64,000 nucleotides of DNA from NCBI RefSeq assembly GCF_008123515.1, contig NZ_VSSR01000071.1, forward strand, positions 1 through 64,000, in the 5' to 3' direction. Shown here one piece after another: positions 34,127 through 43,423 of the stretch (positions are counted from its first letter, which is position 1; each line of letters starts with the position of its first letter). Source of the stretch: Bradyrhizobium cytisi (GTDB taxonomy: Bacteria; Pseudomonadota; Alphaproteobacteria; Rhizobiales; Xanthobacteraceae). Both the position numbers and the translations under genes were made by a program. The notes beneath the pieces were generated by a model. That model searched no databases. It saw only the letters and a program-made list of their open reading frames with translations, and was not told where the DNA came from.

Positions 34127-35137
34127 ATGACCCGCTTTGTCGAGCGCCATCCTGCATGGGCGCTGATCATCATCATCGCTGTCGCAGTGGCGCTGTGGCT
34201 GATCTTCGCGGTATGGCCACCGGGGCTTGAAGAGGCGATCGGCCGCAAACGGGTGTTCCTCAACGCGCTCTTCAACGGCATCACGCTCGGCGGTCTCTAT
34301 TTCCTCGTCGCCAGCGGCTTCACGCTGATCTTCGGCCTGATGCGCAACGTCAACCTCGCCCATGGCTCGCTCTACCTGTTCGGCGGCTATGTCGGTTACG
34401 CCATCAGTGCCTCGACCGGCTCCTGGATTCTTTCGTTCATCGTTGCCTTCATCCTGACGGCGCTGGTCGGCGTCCTGCTTCAGCTCCTTGTGTTCCGCCG
34501 CATGGAGGGCCAGGATCTGCGCCAGACCATGGTGACGATCGGGCTTTCGATCGTGTTCGCCGATCTCATGCTGTGGGCCTGCGGTGGCGACTTCTATCAA
34601 GTCCAGACACCGAACTGGCTGATCGGTCCGATTGAGCTGCCGCTGATCACCGCAGTGAAATCCTCGGGCGAACCGGTCTACCTGCGCTATCCGCTGGTGC
34701 GGCTTGTGATCTTCCTGGCATCCGTGATCATCGGCATCGCAATGTGGCTCGCGCTCAACCGCACACGGATCGGCATGATCATTCGCGCCGGCGTCGACGA
34801 TCGTGACATCCTCGCCGCAACCGGCGTGCGCATCCAGATCGTCTTCGTGCTCGTCTTCGCGCTCGGTGCCGGGCTTGCCGGCATCGCGGGCGTGGTCGGC
34901 GGCACCTTCCAGTCACTCTCCCCCGGCGAGGACATCCGTTTCCTGCTCGCGTCCCTCGTGGTCGTGATCGTCGGCGGCATGGGCTCGATCCCGGGTGCCG
35001 CGCTCGGCGCGCTGATCATCGGCCTCGCCGAGCAACTCGGCTCGGTCTACATCCCGACCTACGCCATCGTCGTGACGTTCCTGATCATGGTGCTGGTGCT
35101 GGCGCTTCGGCCGCAGGGCCTGCTCGCGAGGCGCTGA
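34127..35137 (+). CDS. livH: Branched-chain-type ABC transporter permease (LivH type)
   Basis: 336 residues with about eight hydrophobic segments plus an extra N-terminal helix (WALIIIIAVAVALWLIFAV). The LivH signature is seen in NGITLGGLYFLVASGFTLIFG and GLMRNVNLAHGSLYLFGGY. A GGAG ribosome-binding site precedes the ATG. It pairs with the next gene product to form the channel. At 336 residues it is longer than the usual ~300, due to the N-terminal helix. Confidence 0.93.
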   Translation: MTRFVERHPAWALIIIIAVAVALWLIFAVWPPGLEEAIGRKRVFLNALFNGITLGGLYFLVASGFTLIFGLMRNVNLAHGSLYLFGGYVGYAISASTGSWILSFIVAFILTALVGVLLQLLVFRRMEGQDLRQTMVTIGLSIVFADLMLWACGGDFYQVQTPNWLIGPIELPLITAVKSSGEPVYLRYPLVRLVIFLASVIIGIAMWLALNRTRIGMIIRAGVDDRDILAATGVRIQIVFVLVFALGAGLAGIAGVVGGTFQSLSPGEDIRFLLASLVVVIVGGMGSIPGAALGALIIGLAEQLGSVYIPTYAIVVTFLIMVLVLALRPQGLLARR

Positions 35138-35138
35138 C

Positions 35139-36227
35139 ATGTCCGTCACCCACGACGCTCGCGTCCAGATCCACAACCCCGCCGCCGCGGCACAGCGGCC
35201 GGCCGCGCGAAGCTGGCCCGACGCCAACAATCCCGCGGTCTGGATCGTGGCGGCCATCCTCCTGATCATGCCACTGATCGCCAACGGCTTCTTCCTGATC
35301 GAAATTTTTGCGACGACGCTGATCCTCGGCACCATCGCGCTCAGCCTGATGTTCTTGGCCGGTTATGGCGGCATGGTCAGCCTGATGCAGCTCACCATCG
35401 CCGGCTTTTGCGCCTACATGGTCGCGGTGTTCGGCGTCAGCGGCAATGCCAATATCAGCCTGGGCTGGCCGTGGTGGCTGGCGGTGCCGATGGCGCTGAC
35501 GCTCGCGACCATCTTCGGCACGCTCGGCGGCGCCCTCGCGGTGCGGACCGAGGGCATCTACACCATCATGATCACGCTCGCGATCGGCGCTGCTTTCTAT
35601 TACTTCACCAACCAGAACTGGGCGATCTTCAACGGCCACACCGGCATCAACAATGTCTCGACGCCGCATTTCTGGGGCGTCGACTGGCGCCGGGATATTC
35701 CCTTCTACTATGTCGTGCTCGCGGTCGCCGCGATCTGCTACTTCGCCGTCGACTACATCTCTCGCGCACCGTTCGGCCTGGCGTTGCAGGGCGTGCGCGA
35801 CAATCCGCGCCGCATGGCAGCGCTCGGCTTCAACGTCAATGCGCACCGCGTCGCGGCCTATGCGGTAGCGTCCTTCATCGCAGGCCTTGCCGGCGTGCTC
35901 CAGGTCTGGAACTACCGCCAGATCTCGCCCGGCTCAGTCAGCGTCGGCGCCTGCATCGACATTCTCATCATCGCCGTCGTCGGCGGCATTACCCGGCCGA
36001 TCGGTCCCTATATCGGCGCACTGGTCTTCGTCCTCCTGCGCACGTTTGCGCTCGATTTCCTGGTCAGGATCGGGCTCGACGGCAACCGGTTCCGGCTGTT
36101 GATTGGCCTCGGCTTCCTCGCCATCGTGTTCTGGTCGTCAGACGGTGTGATCGGCCTGTGGCAACGCTGGCGCCAGAGCCAACGTCCGCAGTCAGATCAC
36201 CCGGGCGGAGGGCGCGGCCATGGATAG
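35139..36227 (+). CDS. livM: Branched-chain-type ABC transporter permease (LivM type)
   Basis: 362 residues with around ten membrane segments after a soluble N-terminal tail of about 35 residues. The LivM hallmark FGLALQGVRDNPRRMAALGF is present, as is EGIYTIMITLAIGAAF. It starts one base after the livH stop and overlaps livG by eight bases. It is the second channel subunit of the importer. Confidence 0.93.
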   Translation: MSVTHDARVQIHNPAAAAQRPAARSWPDANNPAVWIVAAILLIMPLIANGFFLIEIFATTLILGTIALSLMFLAGYGGMVSLMQLTIAGFCAYMVAVFGVSGNANISLGWPWWLAVPMALTLATIFGTLGGALAVRTEGIYTIMITLAIGAAFYYFTNQNWAIFNGHTGINNVSTPHFWGVDWRRDIPFYYVVLAVAAICYFAVDYISRAPFGLALQGVRDNPRRMAALGFNVNAHRVAAYAVASFIAGLAGVLQVWNYRQISPGSVSVGACIDILIIAVVGGITRPIGPYIGALVFVLLRTFALDFLVRIGLDGNRFRLLIGLGFLAIVFWSSDGVIGLWQRWRQSQRPQSDHPGGGRGHG

Positions 36228-37002
36228 CGTCGCCCGGCGTCTCTCCGCGGTCGGTGCCGGTGCAGCACTCGAGCTGCGCGGCGTCACCCGGCTGTTCGGC
36301 GCGCTGGCGGCGCTGACCGACGTCACCATCACCGTGCGCCCCGGCGAGCGGCGCGCCGTGCTCGGCTCCAACGGCGCCGGCAAGACCACACTGTTCAACT
36401 GCATCACCGGCGACTTCCTGCCGACATCGGGCACGATCCGCTTCTTCGGTGAGGACGTTACGCACTTCCCGCCCTATGAGCGCATCCGCCGCGGGCTGAG
36501 GCGGACCTATCAGATCTCCGCGCTGTTCCCCGGCCTCACCGTCCAGGACAACGTCTATCTCGCCTGCCGTGGCGTCTCGCGCGGGCGCTTCTCGTTCCTT
36601 CGTCCGGGCCAGACCGATGCGCTGATGCAGGCCGCTGACAGTCTGGTGCAAGCCGTGCACCTCACCGCGGTGAAGGATCAGCGCGTCGCCGAGCTCGCAC
36701 ACGGCCAGCAGCGCCAGCTCGAAATCGCGCTGGCGCTGGCGGGCGCCCCGCGGTTCGTGCTGTTCGACGAGCCCGCCGCCGGCCTCTCACCGACCGAGCG
36801 GGCCGAATTGGTCGAGATCCTGACCTCGCTGCCGGCGCATATCGGCTACATCATCATCGAGCACGACATGGACGTGGCGCTGCGCGTCGTCGAGAGCGTG
36901 ACGATGATGCACAACGGCCGCATCTTCAAGGAAGGCGTGCCCGAGGAGATCCAGTCCGACCCCGAGGTGCAGGAACTTTATCTCGGAGGCGGCCATGAAT
37001 GA
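36220..37002 (+). CDS. livG: Branched-chain-type ABC transporter ATP-binding protein (LivG type)
   Basis: 260 residues. Walker A LGSNGAGKTTLFNCITGDF, Walker B FVLFDEPAAGLSPTE and the His switch in IIIEHDMDVAL are intact. The signature is AHGQQRQLEIALAL, with Ala-His in place of the usual Ser-Gly, a substitution common among LivG proteins. Eight-base overlaps with livM and with the next gene show tight coupling. It forms a heterodimer with the LivF domain of the next, fused, protein. Confidence 0.93.
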   Translation: MDSVARRLSAVGAGAALELRGVTRLFGALAALTDVTITVRPGERRAVLGSNGAGKTTLFNCITGDFLPTSGTIRFFGEDVTHFPPYERIRRGLRRTYQISALFPGLTVQDNVYLACRGVSRGRFSFLRPGQTDALMQAADSLVQAVHLTAVKDQRVAELAHGQQRQLEIALALAGAPRFVLFDEPAAGLSPTERAELVEILTSLPAHIGYIIIEHDMDVALRVVESVTMMHNGRIFKEGVPEEIQSDPEVQELYLGGGHE

Positions 37003-39211
37003 GGTCCGCCGCTCCCCCGCAGCGCTCGAGGTCCGCGGCCTCGACGTCTATTACGGCCATTCGCACGCGCTGCAGGGTGTCGACCTCTCGCTCGATGCCG
37101 GCGTTTTTTCCGTGGTCGGCCGCAACGGCATGGGCAAGACCACGCTGTGCAAGGCGATCATGGGCCTGGTGCAGGTGAGCGGCGGCTCGATCCGAATCCG
37201 CGGCGAGGACATCACACGGCGGCCACCCGCGCATATCGCGCGGCTCGGCGTCGGCTATGTGCCGCAGGGCCGGCGGCTGTGGCGCTCGCTCAGCGTCGAC
37301 GAGCATCTGCGGCTCGCCGGCGGCATGCGGTCCGGTGCCTGGACCGTCGAACGCATCTACGAGACCTTTCCGCGGCTCGCCGAACGCAAGGATCATGGCG
37401 GCGGCCAGCTCTCCGGTGGCGAGCAGCAGATGCTCGCAATCTCGCGCGCGCTGCTGACAAATCCGCAGCTGCTGATCATGGACGAGCCGACCGAGGGGCT
37501 CGCGCCCGTCATCGTCGCCCAGGTCGAGGAAATGCTGCAGCAGCTCGGCGAGGACGGCGACATGTCCGTGCTTGTGATCGAGCAGAACATTGGGGTTGCG
37601 ACTGCGATCTCGCGCAATGTCGCGATCATGGTCAACGGCCGCATCAACCGCATCATCGACTCTGGCCGGCTGTCCGCCGACCGCGAGCTGCAGCGGCGCC
37701 TGCTCGGCGTCGGACTGCACGCCGAGCTCGAACCCGAAATCGATGTGCCGGCTGCCGGCAGTGAAACGAAGCCGCTCCCGCAACCGACGCGCGCCAGCGG
37801 ACCGATCCGGATCTACATCTCCAATCCGACGCCGCCGACACGGTGGTCGCAGCCGGTCCCGATCGGGCGCATCGAGGCCGCCGCACGCACGCTCTCGACG
37901 CAGGTTCCCCGCCTCGACGAGACCGCGCGGCGCAAGCGTGAGCCGGTGACGGCGCAGACCTCCGGCCCTCCGGTCGTATTGGTCGTCGGCACGCTCGACA
38001 CCAAGGGCACGGAACTTCGCTTCATCCGCGACATCATCGTGGAAGGCGGCCTGCGTACGCGGCTGGTCGACGTCTCCACCAGCGGCAAGCACGCAACCTG
38101 CGATGTCTCCGCCCAGGAGATCGCGCTGAACCACGGTCGCGGCGGCTCGGCCGTGTTCGGCCCGGATCGCGGTGCTGCAGTCACCGCGATGGCTGACGCG
38201 TTCGCCAATTGGATCAAGCGGCAGGGCAATGTTGCCGGCGTGATTTCCGCTGGCGGCTCGGGTGCGGCATCTCTCGTCGCACCCGGCATGCGCACCCTCC
38301 CCGTCGGCGTGCCGAAGCTGATCATCTCCTCGGTCGCCTCCGGGGACGTCGGGCCTTATGTGGGGCCCGCCGACATCACCATGATGCATTCGGTCACCGA
38401 CGTGCAGGGCCTCAACTCGATCTCGCGCGCGGTGCTGTCGAACGGCGCCAACGCCATCGCCGGCATGGTCAAGGCGCGGCTCGACCAGCGCGAGAACAGG
38501 GAACGGGCTGCCAGCGCCGCGCTGCCGTCGGTCGGTATCACCATGTTCGGCGTCACGACGCCGGCGGTACAGAAGATCGCGGCCGATCTGCGCGAGGATT
38601 TCGAATGCCTCGTCTTCCACGCCACCGGCGTCGGCGGCCGCTCGATGGAGAAGCTGGTCGACTCCAGCCAGCTCGCCGGCGTGATCGACCTCACCACCAC
38701 CGAAATCTGCGACCTCCTGATGGGCGGCGTATTTCCGGCGACGGAGGATCGCTTCGGCGCGATCATCCGCACCCGCCTGCCCTATATCGGCTCGGTCGGC
38801 GCGCTCGACATGGTCAATTTCGGCGCGCCCGACACCATCCCCGAACGCTATCGCGGCCGCAAATTCCACGTCCACAATCCGCAGGTAACGCTAATGCGGA
38901 CGACGGTGGAGGAGAACGAACGCATGGGCCGCTGGATCGGCGAGCGGCTCAACCAGATGGACGGGCCGGTGCGTTTCTTCCTGCCCGAGGGGGGCGTCTC
39001 CGCGCTCGATGCCCGCGGCCAGCCGTTCTGGGATGGCGAGGCCGACGCCGCCCTGTTCCGCACGCTGGAGCGCACGGTGCGTTCGACGGGCAACCGCCAA
39101 CTGATCCGCGTCAAGCAGAACATCAACGATCCCGAGTTCGCCTCGACCATCACAGCTGCGTTCCGAACATTGTTCGGCCGCGCCGGGGCACGCCGGAGAC
39201 TAGCGAGGTGA
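36995..39211 (+). CDS. LivF ATPase fused to a Tm-1 N-terminal (UPF0261) domain
   Basis: 738 residues. Residues 1 to about 245 are a complete LivF ATPase: Walker A VVGRNGMGKTTLCKAI, signature LSGGEQQMLAISRAL, Walker B LLIMDEPTEGLAP. A Pro/Thr/Arg-rich linker (about 246-324) leads to a UPF0261/Tm-1-like ATP-binding domain from residue ~325 (PVVLVVGTLDTKGTELRFIRD, then GGSGAASLVAPGMRTLPVG and VTLMRTTVEENERMGRWI). The second part, ~414 residues, is the length of the N-terminal domain of the tomato Tm-1 protein. There is no frame break in the linker, so the fusion looks genuine. Function of the Tm-1 part is unknown. Confidence 0.9.
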   Translation: MNEVRRSPAALEVRGLDVYYGHSHALQGVDLSLDAGVFSVVGRNGMGKTTLCKAIMGLVQVSGGSIRIRGEDITRRPPAHIARLGVGYVPQGRRLWRSLSVDEHLRLAGGMRSGAWTVERIYETFPRLAERKDHGGGQLSGGEQQMLAISRALLTNPQLLIMDEPTEGLAPVIVAQVEEMLQQLGEDGDMSVLVIEQNIGVATAISRNVAIMVNGRINRIIDSGRLSADRELQRRLLGVGLHAELEPEIDVPAAGSETKPLPQPTRASGPIRIYISNPTPPTRWSQPVPIGRIEAAARTLSTQVPRLDETARRKREPVTAQTSGPPVVLVVGTLDTKGTELRFIRDIIVEGGLRTRLVDVSTSGKHATCDVSAQEIALNHGRGGSAVFGPDRGAAVTAMADAFANWIKRQGNVAGVISAGGSGAASLVAPGMRTLPVGVPKLIISSVASGDVGPYVGPADITMMHSVTDVQGLNSISRAVLSNGANAIAGMVKARLDQRENRERAASAALPSVGITMFGVTTPAVQKIAADLREDFECLVFHATGVGGRSMEKLVDSSQLAGVIDLTTTEICDLLMGGVFPATEDRFGAIIRTRLPYIGSVGALDMVNFGAPDTIPERYRGRKFHVHNPQVTLMRTTVEENERMGRWIGERLNQMDGPVRFFLPEGGVSALDARGQPFWDGEADAALFRTLERTVRSTGNRQLIRVKQNINDPEFASTITAAFRTLFGRAGARRRLAR

Positions 39212-39214
39212 CCG

Positions 39215-40048
39215 ATGGCCCGGTTTGAACGCGCACCATTGTTGAGACGGTTTCACGAGATGGCGAAACGCGGCGAGCCGATCGTCGGCGGCGGCGCTGG
39301 CACCGGCCTGTCGGCCAAATGCGAGGAAGCCGGCGGCGTCGATCTCATCGTGATCTACAATTCCGGCCGCTACCGCATGGCCGGCCGCGGCTCGCTTGCC
39401 GGGCTGATGCCCTATGGCGACGCCAACGCCATCGTGCTGGAGATGGCCGGCGAAGTGTTGCCTGTGGTCAGCAAGACGCCGGTGCTCGCCGGCGTCAACG
39501 GCACCGATCCGTTCCGCGACATGGATGTGTTTCTCGACCAGCTCAAGGCGCTCGGCTTTGCCGGCGTGCAGAACTTCCCGACCGTAGGCCTTATCGACGG
39601 CGTCTTCCGCGCCAATCTCGAAGAGACCGGCATGTCCTACGCGCTGGAGATCGACATGATCGCCAAGGCGCGCGAGAAGGACCTGCTGACGACGCCTTAC
39701 GTCTTCAGCGAGAAGGAAGCCGCCGCGATGGCGATCGCCGGCGCCGACATCATCGTCTGCCATCTCGGGCTCACCACCGGCGGCACCATCGGCGCGCAGA
39801 CCGCACCCAAGCTGAAGGACTGCCCGGCGCGCATCGACACCTGGGCGTCTGCCGCGCTCAGCGTCAATCCGGACATTCTCGTGCTTGCCCATGGCGGCCC
39901 GATCGCGGATCCGGCGGATGCCGATTTCATCATGAAGAACACCCGCTACTGCCACGGCTTCTACGGTGCCTCCTCGATGGAGCGGCTGCCGGTGGAGCGG
40001 GCGTTGACGGAGCAGGTACGCAAATTCAAGGCGATCGGCGCGCGATAA
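39215..40048 (+). CDS. Phosphoenolpyruvate hydrolase-like TIM-barrel protein (Tm-1 C-terminal type)
   Basis: 277 residues of the PEP-hydrolase-like/TIM-barrel family (PF09370 by recollection). Recognisable segments are [49 protein letters not shown] (in part) and [19 protein letters not shown]. In plant and fungal Tm-1 proteins this barrel is joined to the UPF0261 domain; here the two are adjacent genes, separated by three bases. That supports joint action. The reaction is not established; the family name comes from structural resemblance to PEP-utilising enzymes. Confidence 0.88.
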   Translation: MARFERAPLLRRFHEMAKRGEPIVGGGAGTGLSAKCEEAGGVDLIVIYNSGRYRMAGRGSLAGLMPYGDANAIVLEMAGEVLPVVSKTPVLAGVNGTDPFRDMDVFLDQLKALGFAGVQNFPTVGLIDGVFRANLEETGMSYALEIDMIAKAREKDLLTTPYVFSEKEAAAMAIAGADIIVCHLGLTTGGTIGAQTAPKLKDCPARIDTWASAALSVNPDILVLAHGGPIADPADADFIMKNTRYCHGFYGASSMERLPVERALTEQVRKFKAIGAR

Positions 40049-40074
40049 CGCCTGTAAGATTGAGGGAGGGAAAC

Positions 40075-42975
40075 ATGTCAGGGATCCTGGTCGGCGAGCT
40101 TATTCTCTGGCTGATCGTCGCGATCATCGTGATCGTGGTTGGCGTCTACATCGTCAACTGGCTCTACCACCGCTCCTCCAAGGAGGTGTCGTTCGTCCGG
40201 ACCGGTTTCCTCGGCGAACGCGTCGTGATCAACGGCGGTGCCTTCGTGCTGCCCTTCATTCACGATTACACGTCGGTCAACATGAACGTGCTGCCGATGG
40301 GGATCGTGCGTTCGCGGCAGGACGCCGTGATCACGCGCGATCGCATGCGCGTCGATATCGAGGCCGATTTCTATGTCAGGGTCCAGGCCACTCGCGAAGC
40401 CGTCTCGATCGCCGCCGCAACGCTCGGTCGCCGCACCATGGAGCCGGAACAGCTCCACGCGCTGCTGGCCGGCAAGTTCATTTCCGCGATCCGCTCGGTC
40501 GCTTCCGAAATGACCCTCGAAGAGATGCATGAACGTCGCGGCGACTACGTCGCGCGGGTCAAGACCAATGCGGCCGAGGCGCTCGCCCAGAACGGGCTCG
40601 AGCTCGAATCCGTCGCCATCACCGATCTCGACCAGACCGACCTCGAATTCTTCAACCCCTCGAACCGCTTCGACGCCGAAGGCTTGACCAAGCTGATGGA
40701 GGACATCGAGGCGAGGCGCAAGCTGCGCAACGACATCGAGCAGGACTCGATGATCAAGATCCGCACCCGCAATCTGGAGGCCGAGCGACAGGCACTCGAA
40801 ATCGAGCGCGAGAGCGAGACGGCGCGGCTGGAGCAGGAACGCGACATCGAGATGCGCCGCGCGCTCCAGCGCACGGAAGTCGCCCGCGAACGCGCCCTGC
40901 GCGAGACCGAGGCCGAGCAGGCGCAGATTTCCGCACGCGAGGCGATCGAGCGCTCGCGGATCGCCAATGAACAGGCGATTGCCGAGGCCCGTATCGCCTC
41001 CGAGCGCGAGACCCGCCAGAAGGAGATCGAGCGCACCCGCACCATCGAGGAGAAAGAGCTGCTGGCGCGCGAGGAGATCGAGAAGACGCGGATCGCCAAC
41101 CAGCGCTCGATCGACACGACGCGCATTGCGTCGGAACGCGAGGTCCGCCAGCGCGAGATCGAGCGGATGCGGACCGTCGAGGAAGCCGAGATCGCCGCGC
41201 GCGAGGCGATCGAGAAGGCCCGGATCCAGCAGGACCGCGTCGTTACCGATGCCCGCATCGCCAACGAAGAGGAAACGCGCCGCCGCGAGATCGAGCGCAC
41301 CCGCGCCATCGACGAAGCCGAGATCGCCGCCCGCGAAGCTACCGAGAAAGCGCGCATCGCCCAGACGCTGATCGTCAATGTCGAGCGTATCGCGTCAGAC
41401 GAGCGCACCCGCGCGCTGGAGATCCAGCAGGTCCGCACCATCCAGGAGGCCGAGATCGAGGCACAGCGCGCGGTCGAGGCGGCCCGCATCGCCCGCGAGC
41501 GGATGCTCGCCGCCGAGCGCATCGCTGCCGAGCAGAACACGAGGCAGCTGGAGATCGAGCGCAACCAGGCCCTTGAAGTTGCGGGCATCGCCGCACGCGA
41601 GACGACCGAAGCGAGCCGCATCGCTCAGGAGGAGCGCGTGCGTTCGCTGGAGATCGCGCGCAATCGCGCCGTCGAGGAAGCCGACATCGCCTCCCGCGAA
41701 GCGATCGAGGCGGCCCGCATCGCGCAGGAGAAGGCCGTTGCGGCCGAACGCATCCAGGCCGAGCGCGATACCCGCTCGCTGGAAATCGAGCGCACGGGCG
41801 TACTGGAGGCCGCCGAACTGAAACGGCGCGACACCATCGAGCGCCAGCGTATCGTGGTCGATCTTGCCCTGGAAGCTGAACGGATCAACTCCTCCAAGAA
41901 GCGCGAGGTGCTCAATATCGAGCAGAAGAAGGCGATCGAGATCGCTGACGAGGACCGCGTCATCGCCCTCTCCGCGAAGAAATCGGAGCGGATCGATGCC
42001 GACCGCCAGGTCCGGCAGGCCGAGATCGTCGCCCGCAAGGAGGTCGAGACCACCGACGTCTCGCGCGAGCAGGCGCTGGAAGCTGCCCGCCTCGAGCGCC
42101 GGCGCGCTATCGAGCAGCTCGAGGTCGCCCGGGTCCAGTCGTTGCAGGAGGCCGAGATCGCCTCCCGCGAGGAGGTCGAGCGCGCGCGCATCTCCTCCGA
42201 CCGCGGCCTGGACGAAGCCCGCGTCGGTCGCGAGCGCGAGCTGCGCAAGCTCGAGGTCAACCGCGAGAAGGAGGTCGAAACCGTCCTGATGGAGAAGGCA
42301 ATCGCGATCCATCAGAAGTCGCTGGAAGAATCCGCTGCCAAGGCGATGGCCGAGGAAGCGCGGATGCGGGCCACCGAGGCAACCGAGCGCGTCATCACCG
42401 CGCGCGAGAGCGAGATCGCCAAACGCCGCAAGACCGTCGAAATCATGATTGCCGAGAAGCAGGCCGAGGAGACCCGGATTGCCGCGGACGCCGAGCGTGT
42501 CCGTGCCACCGTCGAAGCCGAAGCCCAGCGGATGCTCAACGAGGCTGAGAACGTCCTTACCGACCAGGCCCGCTACTCGCTGTTCCGCAGAAAACTGCTC
42601 GACCGTATCGAGGGCATCGTGCGCGAGAGCGTCAAGCCGATGGAGAAGATCGAGGGCATCCGTATCCTCCAGGTCGACGGGCTCAATGGCAATGGCCATG
42701 GCGGCAATGGCGGCCGCAGCGCCACCGACGAGGTGATCGACTCGGCGCTGCGCTACCGCGTGCAGGCGCCGCTGATCGATTCGCTGCTGGCTGACATCGG
42801 CGTCGAGGGTGGCAGCCTCGCAAAAATGCCCGGCCTGATCCGCGAGGCCCGCGACATGCAGGGCATCAAGGAGTCCGCGCGCAGGGGCGGTGGCGGCGAC
42901 AAGACCGCAGCCCCTCCGCCTGCAGCTGAGGGCGGCGAACCGCCGGCCGAGCGTGGTCCGCGGAAGAAGAGCTGA
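40075..42975 (+). CDS. Giant flotillin-like membrane scaffold with 44-residue coiled-coil repeats
   Basis: 966 residues from the ATG after GAGGGAGGG. An N-terminal membrane helix (LILWLIVAIIVIVVGVYIV) precedes an SPFH domain (about 35-230). Residues 274-727 form a highly charged coiled coil of repeats, mostly exactly 44 residues (REAIEKARI and RIASERETRQxEIER motifs), some 33 or 36. The C-terminal ~200 residues resemble flotillin ends and finish in a Gly/Pro/Lys-rich tail. Ordinary flotillins are about 500-650 residues. Flotillins organise membrane microdomains; a scaffold for the importer or molybdenum enzyme is possible. Long open frames inside the gene in other phases are by-products of the repeats. 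Confidence 0.92.
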   Translation: MSGILVGELILWLIVAIIVIVVGVYIVNWLYHRSSKEVSFVRTGFLGERVVINGGAFVLPFIHDYTSVNMNVLPMGIVRSRQDAVITRDRMRVDIEADFYVRVQATREAVSIAAATLGRRTMEPEQLHALLAGKFISAIRSVASEMTLEEMHERRGDYVARVKTNAAEALAQNGLELESVAITDLDQTDLEFFNPSNRFDAEGLTKLMEDIEARRKLRNDIEQDSMIKIRTRNLEAERQALEIERESETARLEQERDIEMRRALQRTEVARERALRETEAEQAQISAREAIERSRIANEQAIAEARIASERETRQKEIERTRTIEEKELLAREEIEKTRIANQRSIDTTRIASEREVRQREIERMRTVEEAEIAAREAIEKARIQQDRVVTDARIANEEETRRREIERTRAIDEAEIAAREATEKARIAQTLIVNVERIASDERTRALEIQQVRTIQEAEIEAQRAVEAARIARERMLAAERIAAEQNTRQLEIERNQALEVAGIAARETTEASRIAQEERVRSLEIARNRAVEEADIASREAIEAARIAQEKAVAAERIQAERDTRSLEIERTGVLEAAELKRRDTIERQRIVVDLALEAERINSSKKREVLNIEQKKAIEIADEDRVIALSAKKSERIDADRQVRQAEIVARKEVETTDVSREQALEAARLERRRAIEQLEVARVQSLQEAEIASREEVERARISSDRGLDEARVGRERELRKLEVNREKEVETVLMEKAIAIHQKSLEESAAKAMAEEARMRATEATERVITARESEIAKRRKTVEIMIAEKQAEETRIAADAERVRATVEAEAQRMLNEAENVLTDQARYSLFRRKLLDRIEGIVRESVKPMEKIEGIRILQVDGLNGNGHGGNGGRSATDEVIDSALRYRVQAPLIDSLLADIGVEGGSLAKMPGLIREARDMQGIKESARRGGGGDKTAAPPPAAEGGEPPAERGPRKKS

Positions 42976-42985
42976 GGTCTGACCC

Positions 42986-43423
42986 ATGCCCCGCGTCTAC
43001 GTCTCCACCGTCGTCAATGCGCGCAATGACCGCGTCTGGGCGCGCGTGCGCGACTTCAATGGCCTACCGAACTGGCACCCGGCGATCGCTGAGAGCCGCA
43101 TCGAGGGCGGCGAGCCCTCCGACAAGATCGGCTGCGTCAGGGATTTTCGCCTGCGCAACGGCGACCGCATCCGCGAGAAGCTTCTGGGCCTCTCCGACTA
43201 CGACATGTTCTGCACCTACTCGATCCTGGAATCCCCGATGGGCGTCGAGAACTACGTCGCGACCTTGCGGCTGACGCCCGTCACCGACGGCGACCAGACC
43301 TTTGTGGAATGGACCGCCGAGTTCGACTGCGCGCCGGAGCGGGAGACGGAGCTCGTCGGCAACATCGGCGGCGGCGTGTTCCAGGGCGGCTTCGATGCCC
43401 TCAAGCGCGTGTTCGGAGGGTGA
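42986..43423 (+). CDS. SRPBCC-family protein 1 (CoxG/polyketide-cyclase-like)
   Basis: 145 residues of the START/SRPBCC fold: N-terminal VYVSTVVNARNDRVWARVRDFNG, central DKIGCVRDFRL, and a C-terminal helix ending LKRVFGG. These proteins bind hydrophobic ligands; CoxG members assist CO dehydrogenase-type molybdenum enzymes at the membrane. It starts ten bases after the flotillin stop and shares one base with the next gene, a paralogue. A role in attaching or maturing the molybdenum hydroxylase is suggested by position only. Confidence 0.87.
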   Translation: MPRVYVSTVVNARNDRVWARVRDFNGLPNWHPAIAESRIEGGEPSDKIGCVRDFRLRNGDRIREKLLGLSDYDMFCTYSILESPMGVENYVATLRLTPVTDGDQTFVEWTAEFDCAPERETELVGNIGGGVFQGGFDALKRVFGG

